From: JANNWF01 sp041675805
GTDB lineage: Bacteria > Pseudomonadota > Gammaproteobacteria > Xanthomonadales > Xanthomonadaceae
Reading direction: 5' to 3'
Assembly (NCBI GenBank): GCA_041675805.1
Contig: JBAYTD010000122.1
Coordinates: 1-8,273, forward strand
Length of the DNA: 8,273 bases
In this document: one piece after another, positions 1 to 6,610 of the stretch
How positions within the stretch are numbered: position 1 is the stretch's first letter
Layout: the number at the start of each line of letters is the position of its first letter
The notes under the pieces: model-generated
The model's database searches: none
Seen by the model: the letters and a program-made list of their open reading frames with translations, nothing else
What the model was told of the DNA's origin: nothing
Translations under genes and position numbers: made by a program

Positions 1-1
1 G

Positions 2-340
2 CTGAACAGCCAGCCGACGGCGGATGTCGTGATTGCCCTGTCCAGCAGCGATACCACGGAAGGCACGGTTTCGCCGGCCAGCCTGACTTTCACCGCCGGC
101 AACTGGAGTGCCGCGCAGACCGTCACCGTCACCGGCGTCGATGATGACGTGGCCGATGGCGGCATCGCTTACAGCATCGTCACCGCCGCCGCAGTCAGTG
201 CCGACGCCACCTACAACGGCATCAACCCGGACGATGTGTCGGTGACCAACAGCGACGACGACGCGGCCGGCATCACGGTCGACCCGACCAGCGGTCTGAT
301 CACCACCGAAGCCGGCGGCACGGCGACCTTCACCGTCGTG
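2..340 (+). repeat. Tandem 339-bp coding repeat, copy 1
   Basis: First visible copy of an in-frame tandem repeat with a period of 339 bases (113 codons), running from the LNSQPTADV segment to the base before the next LDSQPTADV. Similarity is clear at DNA level as well as protein level: a 23-base block at 122-144 recurs identically at 461-483. The array probably continues to the left of the window. Confidence 0.85.
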
Positions 341-1138
341 CTGGATAGCCAGCCGACCGCCGATGTCACGATTGCCCTGTCCAGCGACGACGCCACGGAA
401 GGTATCGTCGCACCCGACAGCCTGACCTTCACCGCCGGCAACTGGAACGCGCCGCAGACGGTCACCGTCACCGGCGTCGATGACGACGAAGTGGATGACG
501 ATATCGCCTACACCATCATCACCGCCCCGGCGGTCAGCGCCGATGCCAACTACCACGGCATCGATCCGGCCGACGTCTCGGTGACCAACAGCAATGACGA
601 TGTCGCCACCGCCGAATTGCTGGCGTTCAAGAGCGTCGTCCAGGTCGGTACGCACCGCCTGCCGGTGATCTACGAGATCGTCGTCAACAACGTCGGCGAT
701 GGCGACCAGCCGGACGATCCGGCCAGCCACGAGCTGATCGACATGCTGGCGGACGAGTTGTCGTTGCTCGATGCGACGGCGGACAGCGGCACGGTGACCC
801 CGGATGTCGCCGGCAATGCGGTGTACTGGAATGGTCTGCTGCCCGCCGGCGGGTCGGTGTTGATCCGCATCCGCGCCACGGTCAACGCCACCGATCCGAT
901 GATGATCTCCAACCAGGCGCAAGTGAACTTCGACGGCGATGGCGACGGCAGCAACGATTCGCAGGCGCTGTCCACCGACCCGACCGTGGCCGGCAACGAG
1001 CAGCCGACGGTGTTCCGCTTCGTCGGCGCGCCACCACCGCCGCCGGTGATGATCCCGAGCGCCGGTGCACTGGCGCTGTGGACCTTGCTGGCGCTGATGC
1101 TGGGCGTCGGCGCGGCGAGGCTGCGCCGCGCGGCCTGA
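2..1138 (+). CDS. Secreted repeat protein with DUF11-like domain and IPTL-CTERM-like C-terminus (5' partial)
   Basis: The reading frame is open from the left edge, so the true start lies upstream; the GTG at 29 sits inside a repeat and is not a start. Two copies of a roughly 113-residue Ig-like (Calx-beta-like) repeat are visible. Each has a TEAGGTATFTVV-type strand, a SLTFTAGNW strand, TVTVTGVDDD and a final SVTNSxDD, rich in Asp that could bind calcium. From about 608 to 1010 follows a DUF11-like domain (YEIVVNNVGDG, then an NQAQVNFDGDGDGSNDS stretch). A run of five prolines leads to an IP motif at 1052-1057, a hydrophobic helix and a final RLRRAA. That tail fits an IPTL-CTERM sorting signal (IP, transmembrane helix, basic end), although the usual IPTLSxWG is degenerate here. 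The protein is probably exported and held at the envelope. Its ligand is unknown and an adhesin-like role is inference. Confidence 0.8.
   Translation: MNSQPTADVVIALSSSDTTEGTVSPASLTFTAGNWSAAQTVTVTGVDDDVADGGIAYSIVTAAAVSADATYNGINPDDVSVTNSDDDAAGITVDPTSGLITTEAGGTATFTVVLDSQPTADVTIALSSDDATEGIVAPDSLTFTAGNWNAPQTVTVTGVDDDEVDDDIAYTIITAPAVSADANYHGIDPADVSVTNSNDDVATAELLAFKSVVQVGTHRLPVIYEIVVNNVGDGDQPDDPASHELIDMLADELSLLDATADSGTVTPDVAGNAVYWNGLLPAGGSVLIRIRATVNATDPMMISNQAQVNFDGDGDGSNDSQALSTDPTVAGNEQPTVFRFVGAPPPPPVMIPSAGALALWTLLALMLGVGAARLRRAA
341..603 (+). repeat. Tandem 339-bp coding repeat, copy 2 (last, incomplete)
   Basis: Second copy, in the same frame and exactly 339 bases after the first. It stops at the NSNDD motif, where the sequence changes to the DUF11-like domain, so the linker strand that begins the next unit (AGITVDPTSG in copy 1) is missing. 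This marks the end of the array. Confidence 0.8.
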
Positions 1139-1148
1139 TCCGCAAGCC

Positions 1149-1188
1149 GCCGCTGCCGGGATGCGATGGAGCGCATTCCGGCAGCGGC
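1149..1188 (+). terminator. Strong hairpin after the repeat-protein gene, probable terminator
   Basis: A 17-base-pair inverted repeat pairs 1149-1165 with 1172-1188 around a six-base loop (1166-1171). All pairs are Watson-Crick except one G-U wobble (1160 with 1177). It starts 10 bases after the TGA of the upstream gene and lies before the start and ribosome binding site of the next. No U-rich tract follows (the next bases are CCGATTGG), so it could be a non-canonical terminator or an mRNA-stabilising structure. Confidence 0.65.
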
Positions 1189-1245
1189 CCGATTGGCCGC
1201 CGGGCCGGCGGATCGGCTACGCTCGGCCGCCACGCCGCTGCCTTC

Positions 1246-1250
1246 AGGAG
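1246..1250 (+). promoter_or_regulatory. Shine-Dalgarno AGGAG for the ACMSD gene
   Basis: AGGAG lies five bases before the ATG at 1256 and is the clearest ribosome binding site in the window. It decides the start: the open frame extends back to 1166, but that earlier ATG lies in the hairpin loop and has no such signal. The homology also begins just after 1256. Confidence 0.75.
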
Positions 1251-1255
1251 CGCAC

Positions 1256-2302
1256 ATGCCTGCGCCGGTTTCCGATGTTCTGAAGATCGACATCCACGCG
1301 CACTGCCTGCCGCGTGACTGGCCCGACCTCGCCGCCCGTTACGGCGACGCCCGCTTCCCGGTGATCCACCACACCGAGGACGGCCGCCATCGCATCTACA
1401 AGGATGGTCGCTTCTTCCGCGAAATCTGGTCCAACACCTGGGATGCGCGCGAGCGGATCGACGAGTACGCCGCGTTCGGTGTGCAGGTGCAGGTGCTCAG
1501 CACGGTGCCGGTGATGTTCAGCTACTGGGCCAAGCCGCACCATGCGCTGGAATTGCACCAGGCGCTGAACGACGACATGGCGCGCACCTGCCGGGACTTT
1601 CCGCGCCATTACGCCGGCATCGGCACCGTGCCGCTGCAATCGCCGCGTCTGGCGGTGCAGGAACTGGAACGCTGCATGGACCAGCTCGGCCTGCAAGGCG
1701 TGCAGATCGGCTCCCACGTCAATCTGGCCGATGGCGGACACTGGAACCTGGATGCGCCGGAGCTGTTCGCGTTCTTCGAGGCGGCGGCCGATCTCGGCGC
1801 GGCGGTCCTGATCCATCCCTGGGACATGATGGGCAGCGAATCGATGCCCAAGTACTGGCTGCCGTGGCTGGTCGGCATGCCGGCGGAGCAGTCGCGCGCC
1901 GCTTGCTGTCTGGTCTTCGGCGGCGTGCTGGAGCGGCTGCCGAAGCTGAAGGTCTGCCTGGCGCACGGCGGCGGCAGTTTTCCGTACACCATCGGCCGCA
2001 TCGAGCACGGCTTCAACATGCGTCCGGACCTGGTCGCCACCGACAACCCGCGCAATCCGCGCGAATACCTGTCGCGGCTGTATTTCGACTCCTGGGTGGC
2101 CGACGACCGCGCGCTGCGCTACCTGCTCGACACCGTCGGCAGTGCGCGGGTGATGCTGGGCACCGATTATCCGTTCCCGCTCGGCGAGCAGGTGCCGGGC
2201 GCCGGCATCGAGGCGCTGGGACTGGGCCAGGCCGAACAAGCGCGGCTGTACCACGGTACGGCGCTGGAATGGCTGGGCCTGCCGATGCAGCGCTTCCGCT
2301 GA
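1256..2302 (+). CDS. 2-amino-3-carboxymuconate-6-semialdehyde decarboxylase (ACMSD)
   Basis: A 348-residue amidohydrolase-superfamily metalloenzyme. ACMSD (EC 4.1.1.45) decarboxylates alpha-amino-beta-carboxymuconate semialdehyde. This diverts tryptophan or 3-hydroxyanthranilate breakdown from quinolinate/NAD towards glutaryl-CoA or acetyl-CoA. The match to animal and Pseudomonas ACMSD runs end to end from memory: STVPVMFSYWAKP, GVQIGSHVN, KYWLPWLVGMPAE, HGGGSFP and LGTDYPFPLGE. Zinc ligands are His14 and His16 (IDIHAH), His187 (HPWD) and Asp304 (GTDYP). His237 (AHGGG) matches the catalytic His, and Arg55 (FFRE) and Arg248 (IGRIE) match the substrate-binding arginines. There is no signal peptide, so the enzyme should be cytosolic. 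No other kynurenine-pathway gene is in the window. A weak promoter may lie at 1193-1223 (TTGGCC, TACGCT), but the 19-base spacing is poor. Pathway direction in this organism is unknown. Confidence 0.93.
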   Translation: MPAPVSDVLKIDIHAHCLPRDWPDLAARYGDARFPVIHHTEDGRHRIYKDGRFFREIWSNTWDARERIDEYAAFGVQVQVLSTVPVMFSYWAKPHHALELHQALNDDMARTCRDFPRHYAGIGTVPLQSPRLAVQELERCMDQLGLQGVQIGSHVNLADGGHWNLDAPELFAFFEAAADLGAAVLIHPWDMMGSESMPKYWLPWLVGMPAEQSRAACCLVFGGVLERLPKLKVCLAHGGGSFPYTIGRIEHGFNMRPDLVATDNPRNPREYLSRLYFDSWVADDRALRYLLDTVGSARVMLGTDYPFPLGEQVPGAGIEALGLGQAEQARLYHGTALEWLGLPMQRFR

Positions 2303-2307
2303 CTGCT

Positions 2308-2335
2308 TTGCCGGCCCGTGGCGCACTGGCATGAT
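2308..2335 (+). promoter_or_regulatory. Sigma-70-type promoter with extended -10, probably giving a leaderless mRNA
   Basis: The -35 element is TTGCCG (2308-2313) and the -10 element is CATGAT (2330-2335), with a 16-base spacer. A TGG directly before the -10 fits the extended -10 form TGn. Transcription would start around 2341-2343, which is the ATG of the next gene at 2342. That would explain why this gene has no Shine-Dalgarno sequence at a usable distance. Confidence 0.5.
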
Positions 2336-2341
2336 GGCGGC

Positions 2342-3799
2342 ATGAGTGTCCACGTCCCGCCGCGCCGCCTTGCCGGCCTCGCGGTTCTCGTCCTGCTGCT
2401 GGCGGCTGCGGCGACGCTGCGAGCGGCCGAGGCCGAGCCTTCCGAAACCTGGTTCAGCGTGCATCTGGAGGGTCGCAAGATCGGCCACCTGCACCAGACC
2501 CGCAGCCAGGCCGGAGAAGAAATCGTCCACGAGGAAACCCTGCGCCTGGAACTGGCGCGCGACGGCCAGACCCTGCGCATCGGCAGCACCGAGCGCACCG
2601 TGGAAAGCATCGACGGCCGGCCGCTGGCGTTTCGTTCGCACACCGACACCGCCGGCAGCGTCGGGCTGATCGAGGGCGAAATCCGCGATGGCGTGGCGAT
2701 GGTGACGATCGACCATTCCGGTCGCCGCCTCAGCCAGCGCATCGACTGGCCCGCCGATGCGCTGTTCGGCGATGCCCAAGCGCGCCGCGACCAGCGCCAC
2801 GGCCTGACTGCGGGGACGCGCTATCGCCATGCCGATTTCGACCTCGGCGGCCTGCGCATGCTGGCAGTGGACGTGGAAGTGATCGGCCCGCAGAGCGTCG
2901 ACATCCACGGCAGCGAGCGCGCCCTGATTGCGGTGGACCGGCGGTTCGACGCCGGCGACGGCCAGCCGATGAGGATCCGCAGCTGGGTCGACCCGGCCGA
3001 CCGCAGCGTGCAGCGGATGCAGTTGATGCTGCTCGGCATGTCGCTGGACCTCATGGCCTGCGAGCGCGCCTGCGCGCAGGCACCGAACCAGTCCGCCGAT
3101 GTGCTGGTCGCCACCTCGACGCCATCGCCGCGCCGGCTCAGCCAGCGCGACCGCCAGCGGCCGCTGCGCTATCGCCTGGCCATGCGTGACGGCGACCTGC
3201 CAAGGCTGCCCGCCCTGCCCGGCCAGAGCGTCCAGGCGCAGGGCGAATGGCTGGAACTGCGTATCGATCCGCGCGGCGGCATTGACCGCCTGCCGAAACC
3301 CGAAGACACCGCCGCCACGCGCTGGCTGGAAAGCGATGCGGCGGAACTGCGCGAACTGGCGAGGCGACTGATCGACGACGCCGTCAGCGCCGAGGAACGC
3401 ATGCGCGCGCTGGAGAGCGGCGTGCGCCGGCATCTGGCGGTGAAGTCGCTGCGCATCGGTTACGCCTCGGCGCTGGACGCCGCGCGGCTGGGCGAAGGCG
3501 ACTGCACCGAGCACGCCCTGTTGCTGGCCGCCCTGGCCCGCGCCGAGGGTATTCCGGCGCGGGTCGCCACCGGCCTCGCCTACGCCAGCGCCTATGCCGG
3601 CCAGCAGCAGGTGTTCGTGCCGCACGCCTGGGTGTACGCCTTCATCGACGGTCGCTGGCAGGGCTTCGACGCCGCGCTGCCGGCCTTCGGTGCCGGCCAT
3701 CTGGCGCTGGATGTCGGCGACGGCGATCCGTTCCGCTTCTATGCCGGCGTCGAATTGCTCGGCCGCCTGCGCATCGACGGCATCCGCGCCGCCCGATGA
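2342..3799 (+). CDS. Secreted transglutaminase-like domain protein
   Basis: Predicted 485 residues. Residues 1-31 look like a Sec signal peptide: RR at 8-9, a Leu/Ala core, and AEA as a cleavage site, so the protein should be periplasmic or exported. Residues about 33-300 form a beta-rich domain opening with WFSVHLEGRKIGH, a style common in bacterial secreted transglutaminase-like proteins. Residues about 340-460 carry the transglutaminase-like fold, with Cys388 (GDCTEH), His428 (PHAWV) and Asp443 (GFDAA) as the expected catalytic triad. The family includes proteases, amidases and crosslinkers, so the reaction cannot be told. The start at 2342 is preferred over the GTG at 2318 because it gives a clean signal peptide and suits the promoter. 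The stop overlaps the next ATG by four bases (ATGA), so the two genes should be translationally coupled. Confidence 0.82.
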   Translation: MSVHVPPRRLAGLAVLVLLLAAAATLRAAEAEPSETWFSVHLEGRKIGHLHQTRSQAGEEIVHEETLRLELARDGQTLRIGSTERTVESIDGRPLAFRSHTDTAGSVGLIEGEIRDGVAMVTIDHSGRRLSQRIDWPADALFGDAQARRDQRHGLTAGTRYRHADFDLGGLRMLAVDVEVIGPQSVDIHGSERALIAVDRRFDAGDGQPMRIRSWVDPADRSVQRMQLMLLGMSLDLMACERACAQAPNQSADVLVATSTPSPRRLSQRDRQRPLRYRLAMRDGDLPRLPALPGQSVQAQGEWLELRIDPRGGIDRLPKPEDTAATRWLESDAAELRELARRLIDDAVSAEERMRALESGVRRHLAVKSLRIGYASALDAARLGEGDCTEHALLLAALARAEGIPARVATGLAYASAYAGQQQVFVPHAWVYAFIDGRWQGFDAALPAFGAGHLALDVGDGDPFRFYAGVELLGRLRIDGIRAAR

Positions 3800-4722
3800 G
3801 CCTGCGGCGCACCCTGCTGATCACCCTGGCGCTGCCCTGCCTGTTGGCGACCGGCACGGCGCAGACGCCGCAGCCGCCGACGGCGCGGCTGGATCGACTG
3901 GTGCTCGACGCCGCGGTCGACGAAATCAGCGGCCTCGCCGCCTCGCGCCGCCACGACGGCATCCTCTGGGCGCACAACGACAGCGGCAATCCGGCCGAGC
4001 TGTACGCCCTTGACGCCCAGGGCCGCCGCGCCGCCACCCTGCGCCTGCGCGGGATCGTCAACAACGACTGGGAAGATCTGGCGATCTTCCGCGACGCCGG
4101 CCGCGACTGGCTGCTGGTCGCCGATGTCGGCGACAACGGCGGGCTGCGCGGCCAGCCGGTGCTGCACATCCTCGCCGAGCCCGAGGAGCTGGCGGATGCC
4201 GAGGTCGAGGTGGCGCGCAGCCTGCGCTTTCGCTGGCCCGATGGCCCGCGCGATTGCGAGGCGGTGGCGGTCGACATCGGCGAGCGGGCAATCTACCTGA
4301 TCACCAAGAAGCGCGTGCCGCCGGAACTGTTCCGCCTGCCGCTGGACGCCGACACCGGGCACGCGCCGGTCATCGCCGAGCGCGTCGGCCTGGTCGGCCA
4401 CATCAGCCAGCCGAGCGCCGCCGACCTGCAACGCAACCCGGTGTTCGGCCGCCATCGCGCGCGCATCACCTCGATGGACATCAGCGCCGACGGCCGTCGG
4501 ATGGTGGTGCTCAACTATCTGCAAGCACGGCTGTATCGGCGCGCCGACGGCGAGGACTGGGCCGACGCCGTGCAACAGACCCCGCTCGACCTGCTCTTCC
4601 CCTGGCTGGCCCAGGCCGAGGCCATCGCCCTGTCCGGCGACGGCAACCGGCTGTGGATCGGCACCGAACGTCTGCCCTCGCCGATCCTGGAAATGACCTT
4701 GCCGGACGAGGACGGGCACTGA
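3796..4722 (+). CDS. Secreted probable beta-propeller protein of unknown function
   Basis: Predicted 308 residues. Residues 1-22 form a signal peptide with a possible cut after GTA. The Cys at 15 is not in a lipobox, so a lipoprotein is unlikely. The mature part shows four related strands with a conserved Glu: DEISGLA (42-48), WEDLAI (92-97), CEAVAV (154-159) and AEAIAL (274-279). These are mixed with propeller-type phrases such as WAHNDSGNP (58-66), VADVGDN (108-114), MDISADGRR and LSGDGNRLW. This repetition suggests a six- or seven-bladed propeller, possibly related to the esterase-like/phytase-like propellers. No catalytic function is assignable. It is co-transcribed with the transglutaminase-like gene through an ATGA overlap, so a shared periplasmic role is plausible but unproven. 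Confidence 0.75.
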   Translation: MSLRRTLLITLALPCLLATGTAQTPQPPTARLDRLVLDAAVDEISGLAASRRHDGILWAHNDSGNPAELYALDAQGRRAATLRLRGIVNNDWEDLAIFRDAGRDWLLVADVGDNGGLRGQPVLHILAEPEELADAEVEVARSLRFRWPDGPRDCEAVAVDIGERAIYLITKKRVPPELFRLPLDADTGHAPVIAERVGLVGHISQPSAADLQRNPVFGRHRARITSMDISADGRRMVVLNYLQARLYRRADGEDWADAVQQTPLDLLFPWLAQAEAIALSGDGNRLWIGTERLPSPILEMTLPDEDGH

Positions 4723-4769
4723 GCATCCTGCGGGCCGGGTCGAACACCTTGAAAGCGTGCCGCGCTGCG

Positions 4770-4786
4770 GGCCGCGCCGCGCGGCC
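4770..4786. terminator. GC hairpin between convergent genes, possible bidirectional terminator
   Basis: GGCCGCG (4770-4776) pairs with CGCGGCC (4780-4786) around a three-base loop. It sits directly next to the stop codon of the minus-strand amidase gene (4787-4789) and 47 bases after the stop of the propeller gene, so it could serve both directions. There is no U tract on either side, and short GC stems are common in such DNA. Confidence 0.35.
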
Positions 4787-5374
4787 TCACTCGTGCGCCG
4801 GCGCGTGGCGGCGCTCCAACGGTGTGGCCCCAAGCACCTGCGACCACGGAAACAGCGGCCCCGGATCGCGCTTGCGCGCCACCGTGACGGCGGGATCGTC
4901 GGCAGCGGCAACCCGTTCGCGATCCAGATCCTCGTGGCCGGCGATCCAGTGCAGGTTCGGCAGCCGCGCCTTCAGGTCGGCCAGCAAGTCGATCAGCGCG
5001 GCGATCTGCGCCGGCGGATAGGGTTCGTCCATCGCCTGGTGGTCGCTGTCCAGCCAGCGCGGCCAGCGCCCGCGATTGACCAGTTCGATGCCGACCGTGC
5101 CGGCATTCATGCCGCGCACGTGATGGGCGATGCGGCCCAGTTCCACGTAGCGCAGCACGCGGCCGTCGCGGTCGATGTAGTAATGACCGCTGTTGCCGGC
5201 ACCGCTGGGATACAGCACGCGCTCGCCGAACTCGCGCGCCACGGCGAGGTCGGGCGTTTCCGTGCAGTGGATCACCACACCGGTGATGTCGGCGATCCCG
5301 CGCGTCTCCAGCCGCGCTTCGTAGGGCAGCGAGGCGTCCTCGATCGGTAGCAGCGGCGGCAGGTCGGGCAGCAT
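4787..5374 (-). CDS. N-acetylmuramoyl-L-alanine amidase, AmpD/Amidase_2 type
   Basis: A 195-residue zinc amidase of the PGRP-like Amidase_2 fold, close in size to AmpD. Family members cut the bond between N-acetylmuramic acid and L-Ala of the stem peptide, in wall turnover or recycling. Visible zinc ligands are His36 (VVIHCTET), His147 (IAGHEDL) and Asp170 (KRDPG). Glu97 (VGIELVN) and Lys168 (KxD) match the catalytic Glu and Lys of AmpD. The GHYYIDRDGRV and HHVRGMN segments are typical of the fold. No signal peptide or lipobox precedes the domain, so a cytosolic recycling role like that of AmpD fits best. No Shine-Dalgarno is seen before the ATG and no better start exists downstream. A TACACT -10-like box lies 40 bases upstream. 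AmpD itself or a paralogue cannot be decided, so no symbol is given. Confidence 0.88.
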   Translation of the reverse strand: MLPDLPPLLPIEDASLPYEARLETRGIADITGVVIHCTETPDLAVAREFGERVLYPSGAGNSGHYYIDRDGRVLRYVELGRIAHHVRGMNAGTVGIELVNRGRWPRWLDSDHQAMDEPYPPAQIAALIDLLADLKARLPNLHWIAGHEDLDRERVAAADDPAVTVARKRDPGPLFPWSQVLGATPLERRHAPAHE

Positions 5375-5413
5375 GTGGAAGGGTCGGCGGAAAGGTTGGC
5401 GAGACAGGGCGAC

Positions 5414-5419
5414 AGTGTA
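5414..5419 (-). promoter_or_regulatory. Possible -10 box (TACACT) for the amidase gene
   Basis: On the minus strand TTACACT stands out in the 60-base gap between the acyltransferase stop and the amidase start. TACACT would place transcription start near 5407 with a leader of about 33 bases. I find no -35 element at 15-18 bases, so either the promoter is weak or activator-dependent, or the amidase is simply read through from the acyltransferase gene. Confidence 0.3.
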
Positions 5420-5434
5420 AGCGCTGCCGGCGGT

Positions 5435-6610
5435 TCAGGCCGCCGCCCGTGCCTGCGGCTGCGCCATCGCGTCCTTGATGGCGAGGAAGGGTCGCTCGAT
5501 CCACAGGTACGACGCCGTCGCAAAGGCGAAGGTCAGCGGAATGCCGATGCCGGCGACGCCCGCCACGTCCATGCCGAAACCGAAGCGCAGCACGCTGTAG
5601 ACCGGGAAATGCCACAGGTACAGGCCGTAGCAGATGCGCCCGAGGAAGACCAGTGGCGGCAGCGCGAACAGGCGATGTGCCAGGGTTTCGCGCGGCAGCA
5701 CCAGCGCCGCCACCAGCGCGGTGGAGACCAGCGAGGTGAGGAAACTGCCGCCGGCGTACATGCCGCGCATCTCCCATTGCAGCAGATAGCCGGCGGCCAG
5801 CAGGATCAGCGTGCAGGGCAGCGCCAGCCGCGCCGCCCAGCGTTGTAGACCGGCATGCTCGCGCACCCCGGGCAGGGCCAGCCACATGCCCAGCGCGCAG
5901 CCCAGCAGCAGGGCGTCGGCGCGGGTGTCGGTGCCGTTGTACAGGCGCGGAATGGAGGCACCATCGAAGGTCAGCCAGGTGCGCCACAGCGCGAACGCCA
6001 GCGCCGCCGCCGCCACCATCAGCACGCTGCGCGCGTTGAGGCCGCTCCAGCGCAGCAGGCCGGCCAGCAGCACCGGCCAGAGCAGGTAGTACTGTTCCTC
6101 GATCGACAGCGACCAGGTATGGCCGAGGAACTGCGGCATCGGCACCTCGAAGGCGCGCGTCCAGTTGGAGACGTACAGCCCGGCGGCGGCGATCTGCTTC
6201 AAATGGCCGGGAAAATCGTCGAGAAACAGCCAGGCGGCCAGCGCGAACACCGCCAGCATCGCGTAGTTGGCCGGAAACAGGCGCAACACGCGGCGATAGT
6301 AGAAGCGCCCGAAGCCGATCCGCCCCTCGCGCCGCCAGCCCTTCAGCAGCAGCGCCGTGATCAGGTAGGCGCTCATGATGAAGAAGGTGTCCATGTAGAC
6401 GAAGGCACCCGGGCACCAGCTTTCCTTCACATGGGCGGCCATCACGCCCAGCGTCATGGTGCCGCGCAGACCGTCGAGGGCGGGTCGGTAGCCGAGCGGA
6501 TAGTGGCCGGGATTCCGGAACAGGCTGGACAGAAAACGCACGAAAGCAATCGGGACGGGAAACGGAAAGCGGCAAGTGTTGCAGCTTTTGCATGGTTCTT
6601 GGGCGATCAT
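5435..6610 (-). CDS. Acyltransferase-3 family membrane protein (OafA/YrhL-like O-acyltransferase)
   Basis: Predicted 391 residues. Polytopic membrane protein with about ten hydrophobic segments, the usual size for a stand-alone acyltransferase-3 domain with no C-terminal SGNH domain. Family motifs in order: YRPALDGLRG (41-50); conserved His60 in the first helix; DTFFIMSAYLIT (74-85); the RRVLRLFPAN motif (106-115); HTWSLSIEEQYYLLWP (164-179); TDTRADALLLG (227-237); LWHFPV (332-337); IERP (371-374). Such proteins move acetyl or other acyl groups across the inner membrane onto polysaccharide, lipid or peptidoglycan acceptors. The acceptor here cannot be read from sequence. The open frame continues to 6868, but that part overlaps the oppositely oriented TesB gene. 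The ATG at 6610 has GGAAGG seven bases upstream. A GTG at 6541 is an alternative. The first 13 residues contain CKSCNTC, which is odd. Confidence 0.88.
   Translation of the reverse strand: MIAQEPCKSCNTCRFPFPVPIAFVRFLSSLFRNPGHYPLGYRPALDGLRGTMTLGVMAAHVKESWCPGAFVYMDTFFIMSAYLITALLLKGWRREGRIGFGRFYYRRVLRLFPANYAMLAVFALAAWLFLDDFPGHLKQIAAAGLYVSNWTRAFEVPMPQFLGHTWSLSIEEQYYLLWPVLLAGLLRWSGLNARSVLMVAAAALAFALWRTWLTFDGASIPRLYNGTDTRADALLLGCALGMWLALPGVREHAGLQRWAARLALPCTLILLAAGYLLQWEMRGMYAGGSFLTSLVSTALVAALVLPRETLAHRLFALPPLVFLGRICYGLYLWHFPVYSVLRFGFGMDVAGVAGIGIPLTFAFATASYLWIERPFLAIKDAMAQPQARAAA

Noticed and set aside
1244..3700. 818-codon open frame on the minus strand
   Set aside because: It lies antisense to ACMSD and the transglutaminase-like gene, both of which have clear family motifs. 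Its translation is a low-complexity Arg/Ala/Gln/His-rich product with no recognisable domain, as expected of a GC-rich shadow frame.
5428..5445. Six-base-pair GC hairpin at the end of the acyltransferase gene
   Set aside because: CGGCGG and CCGCCG pair around a six-base loop that contains most of the stop codon. The stem is short, no U tract follows, and such stems arise often in DNA of this composition.
4515..6593. 692-codon open frame on the minus strand
   Set aside because: It runs through the acyltransferase and amidase genes in another frame and gives an Arg/Ala-rich product; the real genes there are well supported.
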